Assembly: GCA_025055455.1 (NCBI GenBank)
Contig: JANWXD010000030.1
Span: 1-44,403 of the forward strand
Length of the DNA stretch: 44,403 nt
Origin: Bryobacteraceae bacterium
GTDB lineage: Bacteria > Acidobacteriota > Terriglobia > Bryobacterales > Bryobacteraceae
Direction: 5' to 3'
A program made the position numbers and the translations under genes. Position 1 is the first letter of the stretch, and every line of letters starts with the position of its first letter. Positions 34,424 through 44,403 of this stretch are shown here, piece by piece. The notes below the pieces were generated by a model, which worked only from the letters and a program-made list of their open reading frames with translations, ran no database searches and had not been told where the DNA came from.

Positions 34424-35017
34424 ATGAGCAGGGTGCTTTTGTTTCTTGTGTTAACCTCCGTCTGGGCGGCCGCCGAGCTCAAGCAGTGGCGCATTGACCC
34501 AGCCCATTCCGCCGCCCACTTTTCCGTACGACACATGATGGTGGCCAACGTCCGCGGCCATTTTGGGAAAATGTCCGGCACCGCGGCTTGGGATCCCAAG
34601 GACCTGTCCAAAGCCAGCGTCGAGGTGACCATTGACGTCAACTCGATCGACACGCGGGAGCCCAAGCGCGACGCTCACCTAAAGAGCGCGGACTTTTTCG
34701 ACGCCGCCAACTATCCCACCATCACCTTCAAGTCCAAACGTGTCGAGCGGGCCGGCGAGGGAAGGTTGCGGCTGATCGGCGATCTTACCCTGCGCGGCGT
34801 CACCCGCGAGGTGGTCTTCGACGTGGAGGGACCTTCGCAGGAAGTCCCGGGCCCCCGGGGCGCGCGGATCGGCGCCACGGCCACGACGCGGATCAACCGG
34901 AAGGACTTCGGAATGACGTGGAACCGTGTTCTCGATGCGGGGGGCGTGGTGGTCGGTGACGAAGTTCAGATCACCGTGGACGTGGAGCTGATCGAGGTCC
35001 GGCCCGGCTCCGGCTAG
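34424..35017 (+). CDS. Secreted YceI-family lipocalin-like protein
   Basis: 197 residues. A signal peptide (1-17, ending VWAAA) precedes a YceI beta-barrel. Hallmarks are WRIDPAHSAAHFSVRHMMVA, VRGHFGKMSGTAAWDPKDLS, VTIDVNSIDTREPKRDAHLK, SADFFDAANYPTITFKS, GDLTLRGVTREVVFDV and RINRKDFGMTWN. YceI proteins bind long-chain isoprenoids such as polyprenyl quinone precursors in the periplasm. It is a stand-alone gene, convergent with gyrB with six bases between the stops. No convincing ribosome-binding site is visible before ATG 34424. Confidence 0.92.
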   Translation: MSRVLLFLVLTSVWAAAELKQWRIDPAHSAAHFSVRHMMVANVRGHFGKMSGTAAWDPKDLSKASVEVTIDVNSIDTREPKRDAHLKSADFFDAANYPTITFKSKRVERAGEGRLRLIGDLTLRGVTREVVFDVEGPSQEVPGPRGARIGATATTRINRKDFGMTWNRVLDAGGVVVGDEVQITVDVELIEVRPGSG

Positions 35018-35023
35018 TCCGCT

Positions 35024-38600
<3,577 letters not shown>

Positions 38601-38824
38601 CCAGAAGGGTCTCCCTCTGTCGAGCTTTGACCTCGGTGGATATCAAAATCATAGGTGCTGTGGAAATGTGCAATTCTCCCTAAATTATACAAAATCCGAA
38701 CGTTTTTTGCTCAGCCTCCAGCGGATCGTCGGCCGTGTGAGACTGTGGGCCTGCCGGCGGTCGGCGAGGACTGACACGCTTCAACAACCGCGTTGGCCAG
38801 CATGTTGTGAGGAATGCGCAAAGT
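38601..38824. other. dnaA-dnaN spacer: AT-rich, dnaN promoter, possible origin part
   Basis: This 224-base gap contains the most AT-rich stretch of the region, about 38640-38712. On the - strand a consensus -10 TATAAT occupies 38684-38689, placing a dnaN transcript start about 75 bases before its ATG; the -35 is poor. Two sequences approach the DnaA-box consensus TTATNCACA: TTATACAAA at 38685-38693 (one mismatch) and, on the other strand, TGTGGAAAT at 38659-38667 (two mismatches). They are too few and too weak to prove an origin, but this spacer is one candidate for part of it. Confidence 0.4.
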
Positions 38825-40162
38825 TCAGTGCAGCGAGTCGATTAGCTTGTTGAGGAGCGTGTTGACCTCCGGGTCCCTGTGCCGGAGCCGCTCGATTTTC
38901 TGAACGGCGTGGAGCACCGTGGTGTGGTGCTTGCCGCCGAACAGCTTGCCGATCGCAGGCAGGGAGGCATGAGTGAGTTCGCGACACAGATACATGGCGA
39001 TATGCCGCGGGTAACTGATGGCATGGCTGTTGGTCTTGTGCTTGAGCTGGCCCGGTGTGAGGCCGAAATGCTCCGCTACGCAGCGCAGGATCATCTCTGC
39101 CGTGACTTTTCGTTCCGGAGGCGCGTGCAAGTGCCGGAGGGCCTGCTCGGCCATCGCCAAGGTGATGTGGCTGCGCTGGTGGAGCGCAGACATCAGGGCG
39201 AGCTTGGCGACCGCGCCTTCGAGTTCTCGAACGCTGCACCGAACACGCGTCGCCAGGAAGACGCGGACGTCTTGGGAGAGCGTGAGGCCCTCCGCTCGGG
39301 CCTTGCTGTCGACAATCGCCAGCCTGGTCTCGAGGTCTGGAGGCTGGAGCTCGGCCGTGAGCCCCCACTCTAGTCTGGAGCGCAGGGGCTCAATCAGTCC
39401 GGTGATTTCCCGGGGGGCCGCGTCGGCGGAGATGACAATCTGCTTGCGGCGGTCGTGGAGTTCGTTGAACGTGTGGAAGAACTCCTCCTGGGTTCGTTCT
39501 TTACCGGCCAGCACTTGAATGTCATCCACCAGTAGCACGTCGGCGCTGCGGTAGTAGCGGTGGAACTGAGTCATCCGGTGCGTGGTAATACATCGAATCA
39601 TGTCGTTCATGAACCGTTCGCTCGGCGTGTAAACGACCTTTAGGTTCGGCTGGCGGTCGTGGATGTAGCGGCCGATCGCTTTGAGCAAATGGGTCTTGCC
39701 CACGCCGTCGCGACCGTAGAGCACTAAGGGGTTGTAGGTCTCCCCGGGAGCTTCGGCTACGGTTCGCGCAGCCGCCTGCGCCACGCGGTTGGACGAACCG
39801 ACTATGAAGGTGTCGAATGTGTACGACGGGTGGAAGCAGTCCTCGGAGGCGACCGTGGAAACTGCTACGGGATCCGTGCCTTCGGAGGCTGGCGGTTTGC
39901 CATCGGCGAGGGCTGGGAGCAGTTCGAAGTCAATGCGCCGGATCTGCAGCCGGAGCTCGCGAATGGCTTCCTGGACCAACGCGCTGTATTCTTGCTCTAG
40001 CCAAGCCTTGGCCGCCTCGTTGGGTACCGCAATGCGGAGGGAGTCGCCCTCCTGCTCGCGGAGTACGGTGTTAGCGACCCAGTTGCGGTAGCTTGCCTTG
40101 CTGAGGCGGGTACTGAGTCGCTCCTTGATCAACTCCCAGGCATTAGAATTCGCAGCAAGCAC
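38825..40162 (-). CDS. dnaA: Chromosomal replication initiator DnaA
   Basis: Initiator AAA+ protein that melts the origin and loads the helicase; 445 residues. Domain I begins AWELIKERLSTRLSKASYRN. Walker A is GRDGVGKTHLL at about 150-157 and Walker B VLLVDDIQVLAGKE at about 209. The C-terminal DNA-binding domain has PRHIAMYLCRELTHASLPAI and GGKHHTTVLHAV. The start is GTG 40162, fixed by AGGAGGA four bases upstream; the frame extends 28 codons further without conserved sequence. At the DNA-contact positions of E. coli DnaA, Arg399 is replaced by Asn378 and Asp433 by His412, so box specificity may differ. Confidence 0.97.
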   Translation of the reverse strand: MLAANSNAWELIKERLSTRLSKASYRNWVANTVLREQEGDSLRIAVPNEAAKAWLEQEYSALVQEAIRELRLQIRRIDFELLPALADGKPPASEGTDPVAVSTVASEDCFHPSYTFDTFIVGSSNRVAQAAARTVAEAPGETYNPLVLYGRDGVGKTHLLKAIGRYIHDRQPNLKVVYTPSERFMNDMIRCITTHRMTQFHRYYRSADVLLVDDIQVLAGKERTQEEFFHTFNELHDRRKQIVISADAAPREITGLIEPLRSRLEWGLTAELQPPDLETRLAIVDSKARAEGLTLSQDVRVFLATRVRCSVRELEGAVAKLALMSALHQRSHITLAMAEQALRHLHAPPERKVTAEMILRCVAEHFGLTPGQLKHKTNSHAISYPRHIAMYLCRELTHASLPAIGKLFGGKHHTTVLHAVQKIERLRHRDPEVNTLLNKLIDSLH

Positions 40163-40566
40163 ACACTCCTCCTGCCACGTAATCCGCTCCCGTTTGGCGA
40201 GCGGTGTTTGTGTTGTGGTGTTGGGTTCGGATCCGCGCCGGACCACCCACCTTGCGCCGGCTCCCCGCCCCCGGACCGCAGTGGAGTTTCAGAATATCAC
40301 AGCTACCTAGGAAGATCGGCCAAGCCTTCACTAAATTTTTTCCATCTTGAAATCAATGAGTCACAAGGCGAAAGAACATCCCGCGCGCGTTATGTCGCAG
40401 CCTTGAGGCATGCGAAACAGATGGTGGTGGAAGTGTCCAAGGGCCGGGGTGGCGTTGAGTAAAGCAAATCCCACAGTTTACGTTTTATCGCGACGCTCAC
40501 GGCGGGCTGGGCATGCGCCGCTCGGCCCCGGGGAGGGCTGGCTTAAAGGTCGCGTTAGCAAGAGGT
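40163..40566. other. Gene-free region upstream of dnaA
   Basis: About 400 bases between the dnaA start and the tRNA promoter hold no credible gene. The part 40290-40370 is AT-rich relative to its surroundings. On the - strand an extended -10, TGTGATATT (hexamer at 40293-40298), about 130 bases before dnaA, is the best dnaA promoter candidate. No cluster of TTATNCACA-type boxes is present. It remains a candidate origin region by position only. Confidence 0.4.
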
Positions 40567-40596
40567 TTGACAAGGGCGGGCGGGAAGCTCTACGCT
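40567..40596 (+). promoter_or_regulatory. tRNA promoter
   Basis: A consensus -35 TTGACA (40567-40572) is followed after 18 bases by TACGCT (40591-40596) as a weaker -10. Transcription would begin about 40603, a few bases before the tRNA's first base at 40610. The spacing and the perfect -35 make this a credible sigma-70 promoter for the tRNA. Confidence 0.55.
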
Positions 40597-40609
40597 GAAA
40601 CGTAGACGC

Positions 40610-40685
40610 GCCGGCGTAGCTCAGAGGTTAGAGCGAGGGTCTCATAATCCCTAGGTCGCTGGTTCGACTCCAGCCGCCGGCACCA
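40610..40685 (+). tRNA. tRNA with CAT anticodon (elongator Met or Ile2)
   Basis: A 76-base cloverleaf. The acceptor stem is GCCGGCG/CGCCGGC (perfect, 7 bp), the D arm GCTC...GAGC, and the anticodon loop CTCATAA with anticodon CAT. The T arm is GCTGG-TTCGACT-CCAGC, followed by discriminator A and an encoded CCA. The first pair is G-C, so it is not the initiator (which has an unpaired position 1). The anticodon stem AGGGT/TCCCT has a T-T mismatch at 31-39. CAT could be read as Met, or as Ile2 if C34 is converted to lysidine; sequence alone does not settle this. It runs opposite to all surrounding protein genes. Confidence 0.93.
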
Positions 40686-40695
40686 TTCACCCCTG
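40684..40695. repeat. Left flanking direct repeat of ISL3 element
   Basis: CATTCACCCCTG abuts the left end of the insertion sequence and reappears with one change (CATTTACCCCTG) immediately after its right end at 41955-41966. Its first two bases belong to the tRNA's CCA tail. It is most simply a target-site duplication with one later mutation, although 8 bp is the usual ISL3 length. Confidence 0.6.
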
Positions 40696-41954
40696 GGCTC
40701 TCGGTCATTAATGGGGGCAGGCCGAGGCTCTGAGCATCAAGCACACATTACCTTAACCCTGAACCGATAGTTTTGGAAGTTGCAGAAGCCGTAGGCTTGT
40801 CGTTGCAGGACCTCCGTTTTGGTGTGGAAGCCCTCGGTGATGGCGTTGTTGGGGGTGAAGCGCCACATGGTGGCGATTTCCACAGACGAGGAATGCAGGG
40901 TTTCACCGAGGGAGACCAACTGCGCCAGGCCGGCTTGGCGCAGTTGGTAGATGGCGCGCAGCAGGCGGGGCGCCAGTTGCTGGCACTGCTTGCGGGTGCG
41001 GTGCCGTTTCAGCAGCAGGTAGCAGAGCCGCTGCTTGAAGCGATAGATCAGCTCCGGGCGGGGCACTGGGCCAGGTAGGCCAGCAAGCGTGTCTGCTGCT
41101 CAGGGGTGAGGTTGTGGCGGTGGCGGCGCATCAGGCTCAGCAGGTCGCGGTTGCGGCTGCCGACCGGATCCCGTTGCCGCCAGCAGGCCAGGAAGTGGTG
41201 GTTGATGGGGCGGATGACGTGGAAGCGGTCGGCTACAATTTTGGCGTTGGGGAAGTGCTGGCGCACCAGGGCGCGATAAGGGCTGGACAGGTCCATGCAT
41301 ACGACCCGCACGTTGGCCTTGCCCTCCAGGCTCTGGAAGTGGGACTCCAGGGCGGCCTCCGAGCGGCCCAGCACCACGTCGTAGACCTTGTGGTGGTGCA
41401 GGTCGCACAGGGTGGTGGCGTAGCCGAGGCGGCGGGTGAAGAAGTGCTCGTCTATGCCCAGCACCCGAGGGCGAGGCGCTCGGCTGCGTTCGGCGGCGCG
41501 CAGGCGCAGGAAATCCTTGAAACCAGCGCTCCACGGTGGCGCTGGCGATGCCTTCCCGCTGACCCAGGCGGCTGCGGGGGATACCATCCCAGTGCTTGAG
41601 GAACACGCTGCGCCGGAAGGGTTCGGTGGCCCGCTTGCGCGGCAGGATGCCCGGCGAGCGCTGCCAGAAGTAGCGGCCGCACTGGCGGCACTGCCATTTC
41701 TGGGTCTCTAGCTTCAGAACCGAAGGGCGCGTCCCCAAACTCTCGTGGCGCAAGCGGCGGATCCGGCGGCCCTTGTTGCGCAGCCGGAGGCCCCCGCAGC
41801 GCCGACAGGCTCACGGTTCCTTGCCGTTCTTCCATGCCTGTAAGCTGCTATCCAGGCAGACCCGAGATGACCTCTGATCTGATCAAAACATCTCCTTTCG
41901 AGACTGTTTTATCAGTCAGAACGTTAGCCCTGCCCCCATTAGCGAGCTAGAGCC
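40696..41954 (-). mobile_element. ISL3-family insertion sequence, full length, degenerate
   Basis: The element is 1259 bp. Its ends are 28-bp inverted repeats at 40696-40723 and 41927-41954 that match at 23 of 28 positions and start GGCTCT, the typical ISL3 terminus. Inside is a broken transposase gene on the - strand. A 12-bp near-perfect direct repeat flanks it. It sits between the 3' end of the tRNA and the 3' end of parB and interrupts neither gene. Confidence 0.85.
40737..41835 (-). pseudogene. ISL3 transposase, broken by about three frameshifts
   Basis: Pieces in different frames add up to one ISL3 transposase. The zinc-binding N-terminus (CRRCGGLRLRNKGRR, WQCRQCGRYFW) and SRLGQREGIASATVERWFQ are in one frame. 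The DDE core (LGIDEHFF, VCMDLSSPYRALVRQHFPNA, IVADRFHVIRPIN) follows in a second frame, joined near 41552 at FQ/FKDFLRLR. RPELIYRFKQRL to the final segment (ITEGFHTKTEVLQRQAYGF, with the last acidic residue) continues in a third frame from near 41060. A further shift or stop (TGA before ACRRC, near 41818) separates the presumed start MEERQGTV. It is unlikely to make active enzyme unless frames are joined by recoding. Confidence 0.85.
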
Positions 41955-41966
41955 CATTTACCCCTG
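41955..41966. repeat. Right flanking direct repeat of ISL3 element
   Basis: CATTTACCCCTG follows the right terminal repeat directly. It includes the parB stop codon (TAA on the - strand, 41958-41960). The left copy has C for the central T, which would also read as a stop (TGA), so either version ends parB at the same codon. Confidence 0.6.
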
Positions 41967-42872
41967 CCGTACGATCAAGCTATAAATCCTGTGCAGATCG
42001 TCCGCCGAGTAATATTCGATTTCGATCTGCCCTCGGTTTTCGGACCGTGCCACGATCCTGACGCGGGTCCCGAGGACGCGTTCCAGCTCCAAAATTGCGG
42101 CGCGCACATTGGGATCCCCCGGCGCTTCGTCGGGTGGTTTCGGATCGCGGGTCTCGGTCATGCGGCGCACCAATCGCTCCACTTGGCGGACGGATAGTCC
42201 CTGCGAGGCTGCCTTTTCCGCGACTCGGCGTTGTAGATCCTCGGTGGGCAGACCGAGGATGGCCCGAGCATGGCCCATGGAAAGGCGCCGCTCGGCGAGC
42301 ATTTGCTGGACATCGTGCGGCAGTTTCAACAGACGCAATAAATTGGTGACCGTGCTGCGGTCTTTGCCCGTGCGACGGGCCACTTCGTCGTGGCTGAGGC
42401 CATGCTCGCGGATGAGGCGCTGCAGCGCGGTGGCCACTTCGATGGGGTTCAGGTCTTCCCGCTGGATGTTTTCGATCAGCGCGACCTCGATCAAGCGGTC
42501 GTCGGAGACGTCTTCCACAAGAACTGGGACCGTGTCCAGCCCGGCGATCTTTGCAGCGCGCCAGCGACGCTCACCGGCTACAAGTTCAAAGCCTATGCCC
42601 TTGCGACGCACGAGTAGTGGTTGGATGACGCCGCTGGCGCGAATCGAGTTGGCGAGTTCCTGGAGCTTGTCCGCGTCGAAAGAGGACCGCGGCTGTGCGG
42701 GATTCGGAGAAATGGCGTCCACGGGAACTTCGAGTACGGATCTCTCTGGATGCGCTTGGGGCGTCGGAGGCTCCGACCGTTGGGGCTGCCTCAGGTAAAG
42801 CGGACGTTGGGGCAAGAGGGCAGAGAGTCCTTTACCTAACGCCCTTCGCGGTGGTTCGGACGTTCTGTTCAT
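41958..42872 (-). CDS. parB: Chromosome partitioning protein ParB
   Basis: CTPase clamp that loads at parS and spreads to form the segregation complex; 304 residues. It begins [20 protein letters not shown], the usual GKGLxAL opening. CTP-binding motifs GERRWRA (100-106) and ENIQREDLN (134-142) are intact. The parS-reading helix-turn-helix is [20 protein letters not shown] at about 159-178, and a C-terminal dimer domain ends [12 protein letters not shown] 42872 follows AAGGAGAT by eight bases and overlaps the parA 3' end by 41 bases. Its stop adjoins the ISL3 element. Confidence 0.97.
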   Translation of the reverse strand: MNRTSEPPRRALGKGLSALLPQRPLYLRQPQRSEPPTPQAHPERSVLEVPVDAISPNPAQPRSSFDADKLQELANSIRASGVIQPLLVRRKGIGFELVAGERRWRAAKIAGLDTVPVLVEDVSDDRLIEVALIENIQREDLNPIEVATALQRLIREHGLSHDEVARRTGKDRSTVTNLLRLLKLPHDVQQMLAERRLSMGHARAILGLPTEDLQRRVAEKAASQGLSVRQVERLVRRMTETRDPKPPDEAPGDPNVRAAILELERVLGTRVRIVARSENRGQIEIEYYSADDLHRIYSLIVRQG

Positions 42873-43626
42873 TGGCCAAAATCTCCTTTGCGAGGCGAAT
42901 GTAGCTTTCCGCGCCCCGCGAGCGGATGTCGTAGTAAAGAATCGGCTTGCCGAAACTTGGGGCCTCGGCAAGCCGGACACTGCGCGGGATGACCGTTTCG
43001 AATACCTCGTTCCCAAAAAACTCCCGGAGATCGCTGGCGACTTGGCGGGTGAGATTGGTCCGATCGTCGTACATCGTCAACAAGATGCCCTCGATGGCGA
43101 GGGGGTGGCCGAGAGAATCCCGGACGCGGTCTATGGTGTCCATGAGCTGGGAAATTCCCTCGAGGGCGAAGAACTCGCAATGGATCGGGATGAGAACCGA
43201 ATTCGCAGCGGCTAGGGCGTTGAGGGTCAAGAGATCCAACGCGGGGGGACAGTCCACCAAAATGAAGCGATAGCGGTCCCGCACCGGTGCCAAACAGCGC
43301 CGGAGGCGAAACTCTCGTTCTGGAACGTCAACGAGCTCGAGATTCGCTCCCACCAATCCCCGGTCCGCGGGAACAAGATCCAACCCCTCGAACTCCGTTC
43401 GGACGATAATTTGATCCAACTCCCGTTCGCAGATGAGGGCATCGTAGAGGTTCCCCGTCAGGCGGCTTTTGTCGACCCCGAGGCCCGTCGTCGAGTTTCC
43501 TTGAGGGTCGGCATCCACTACCAGGACCTTCAAGTCGTTGGCGGCGAGGGAGGCTCCCAGGTTGATGGCGGTCGTGGTCTTACCGACGCCACCCTTCTGA
43601 TTGGCGATGGCGATGACTTTGCCCAA
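42832..43626 (-). CDS. parA: Chromosome partitioning ATPase ParA/Soj
   Basis: Deviant-Walker ATPase that moves ParB-parS complexes over the nucleoid; 264 residues. The deviant Walker A is [18 protein letters not shown] at residues 11-28, followed by [32 protein letters not shown] is the Walker B/switch II region, and [18 protein letters not shown] the typical C-terminal signature. The start is TTG 43626 with GGGAG upstream, suggesting modest translation. The 64 bases to rsmG may hold a promoter, but none is clear. Confidence 0.97.
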   Translation of the reverse strand: MGKVIAIANQKGGVGKTTTAINLGASLAANDLKVLVVDADPQGNSTTGLGVDKSRLTGNLYDALICERELDQIIVRTEFEGLDLVPADRGLVGANLELVDVPEREFRLRRCLAPVRDRYRFILVDCPPALDLLTLNALAAANSVLIPIHCEFFALEGISQLMDTIDRVRDSLGHPLAIEGILLTMYDDRTNLTRQVASDLREFFGNEVFETVIPRSVRLAEAPSFGKPILYYDIRSRGAESYIRLAKEILANEQNVRTTAKGVR

Positions 43627-43690
43627 TTTTCGCTCCCGAAACGTACGACGATTGACATCCTATCACGATTTGGGACCCGAACATTTCCGA

Positions 43691-44323
43691 TTACATCGGG
43701 TTGGGACGTTCCACGTGGAACGTGCCGAACAACAAAACCCCCGCCCGCCGCCAGGGGATCGGCACTGGCGGCTCCCAGTTTATCCTGGTAACGTCCAAAA
43801 GGCGCTCGGCCGTCTCCGTGGTGACGATCAGGGCGACTCGAGCAGATAGTCGCGGCACCAACCGAGAAATCTCACGCCACGCGACTGCGCGGGAGACCAA
43901 CCAGTCGAATCGAAGCTCCAGATTTTCTGCCCGGCAGTGAGCCACGTTGGCGTTGGGGAGAGAGCGGGTCGCCTCCTTCAAAAAAACGGCCTTGCGGGCG
44001 CGGGACTCGACTAGGGTAATGCGGCACTCCGGTCGCAGGATCGCTATCGGAATGCCGGGAAAACCCGCGCCCGCGCCAACGTCCGCTAGGCTCAGCGCCC
44101 CCCGTGGGAGCTGCGTGGCGACGAATAATGACTCGCAATAATGTTTGCGAACAGCGTCTTCGAGCCGACTTTCGGCTAACAGATTCACTTTTTGGCGCCA
44201 GCGCTGGAGCAAGCTGTAGTGCCCCCAAAGAGCAGCCGTCTGGGGCGGAGACAGCTTGACGAGACCCCGTAGCTCCTCGGCAAGCAGCCTTTCGAATCGA
44301 GCTCGTACGTTTTCTTCCTGCAC
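43691..44323 (-). CDS. rsmG: 16S rRNA (guanine-527-N7)-methyltransferase
   Basis: Methylates N7 of G527 in 16S rRNA using SAM; 210 residues. SAM-binding motif I is LADVGAGAGFPGIPIAI at about 79-95, preceded by the family's KVNLLAESRLEDAVRKHYCE and followed by LVESRARKAVFLKE and VSRAVAWREI. The start is GTG with AGGAGGA eleven bases upstream. Its final codons (GTFHVE) encode the parS palindrome. The gene usually follows mnmG, which would lie beyond the window's right edge. Confidence 0.95.
   Translation of the reverse strand: MQEENVRARFERLLAEELRGLVKLSPPQTAALWGHYSLLQRWRQKVNLLAESRLEDAVRKHYCESLFVATQLPRGALSLADVGAGAGFPGIPIAILRPECRITLVESRARKAVFLKEATRSLPNANVAHCRAENLELRFDWLVSRAVAWREISRLVPRLSARVALIVTTETAERLLDVTRINWEPPVPIPWRRAGVLLFGTFHVERPNPM
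43706..43723. promoter_or_regulatory. parS centromere site
   Basis: ACGTTCCACGTGGAACGT is a perfect 18-bp palindrome matching the parS form GTTYCACGTGRAAC at the core. It lies inside the last codons of rsmG, about 80 bases upstream of the parA start, a classical location for parS next to parAB. It should be the ParB nucleation site. I saw no second copy of the core in the window. Confidence 0.9.
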
Positions 44324-44403
44324 TGCCGTAGTCCTCCTATTCGCAAGCTAGTCCGAGCGTATCCGTGGAAACGCAAACCATGGTACGACATTGAGGCGGC
44401 ACG
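44324..44403. other. Upstream of rsmG to window edge
   Basis: Eighty bases before rsmG contain its AGGAGGA ribosome-binding site on the - strand and no recognisable end of mnmG in any frame. No gene can be supported here. Confidence 0.5.

Noticed and set aside
40208-40462. 84-codon + strand frame upstream of the tRNA
   Set aside because: No conserved motif, no ribosome-binding site and a composition unlike neighbouring genes.
40163-40566. DnaA-box cluster upstream of dnaA
   Set aside because: No nine-base match with fewer than two or three mismatches to TTATNCACA was found; origin placement left open.
44341-44403. C-terminal end of mnmG at the right edge
   Set aside because: None of the three - strand frames resembles the end of MnmG, so the neighbour cannot be named.

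Overview
The window is a GC-rich bacterial chromosome segment. I read it as probably Acidobacteriota (Bryobacterales or Solibacter-like). The pointers are an outer-membrane receptor with an N-terminal carboxypeptidase-regulatory domain, a proteobacterial-size GyrB, and a DnaA with a K-H-H DNA-contact motif. The phylum is inferred from gene style only. Almost all of the window is ordinary dense coding sequence, with many 4-bp start/stop overlaps.

Layout from left to right. (1) 1-3708, + strand: the end of a surface-polysaccharide cluster with a glycosyltransferase, a sugar C-methyltransferase, glucose-1-phosphate cytidylyltransferase and a CDP-glucose dehydratase-like enzyme. Together these suggest a CDP-linked deoxy, probably C-methylated, sugar. 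(2) 3930-4850: a tandem VOC/PhnB-type protein, then a short stretch with a possible 22-residue membrane peptide and a frameshifted VapB-like antitoxin remnant. (3) 5418-11237, - strand: a purine operon (purQ, purL, purF) ending in a PLP aminotransferase and headed by a small Tudor-like protein; purS is absent here. (4) 11424-15971, + strand: a membrane metallophosphoesterase, then a TonB-dependent-receptor-like protein coupled to a SYLF lipid-binding protein.

(5) 16199-25768, - strand: a respiratory complex I operon in the order nuoC-D-I-J-K-L-M-N-H, without nuoA, B, E, F or G. (6) 25858-31665, - strand: a heavy-metal RND efflux operon (outer-membrane factor, lipoprotein adaptor, DUF190 protein, CzcA-type pump). 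The pump carries the DFGxxxD signature of divalent-cation exporters. (7) 31763-35017: a histone-deacetylase-family enzyme divergent from an archaeal/LigB-type ATP-dependent DNA ligase, followed by a secreted YceI protein.

(8) 35024-44323, - strand: the replication and segregation neighbourhood, read as rsmG-parA-parB-[ISL3 element]-dnaA-dnaN-gyrB, with a tRNA (CAT anticodon) on the + strand beside the IS. A perfect palindromic parS site lies in the 3' end of rsmG. recF is missing from its usual place between dnaN and gyrB. The parAB arm points the same way as dnaA rather than away from it, and DnaA departs from the E. coli type at residues that read the DnaA box, so the origin cannot be placed by canonical boxes. 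The ISL3 copy has clear terminal inverted repeats, a broken transposase and a 12-bp near-perfect flanking duplication between the tRNA end and the parB stop.

I found no CRISPR array, rRNA, prophage or recognisable defence island. The least explained items are the DUF190-pump coupling, the SYLF-receptor coupling, the rearranged origin region and the reduced, reordered nuo cluster.
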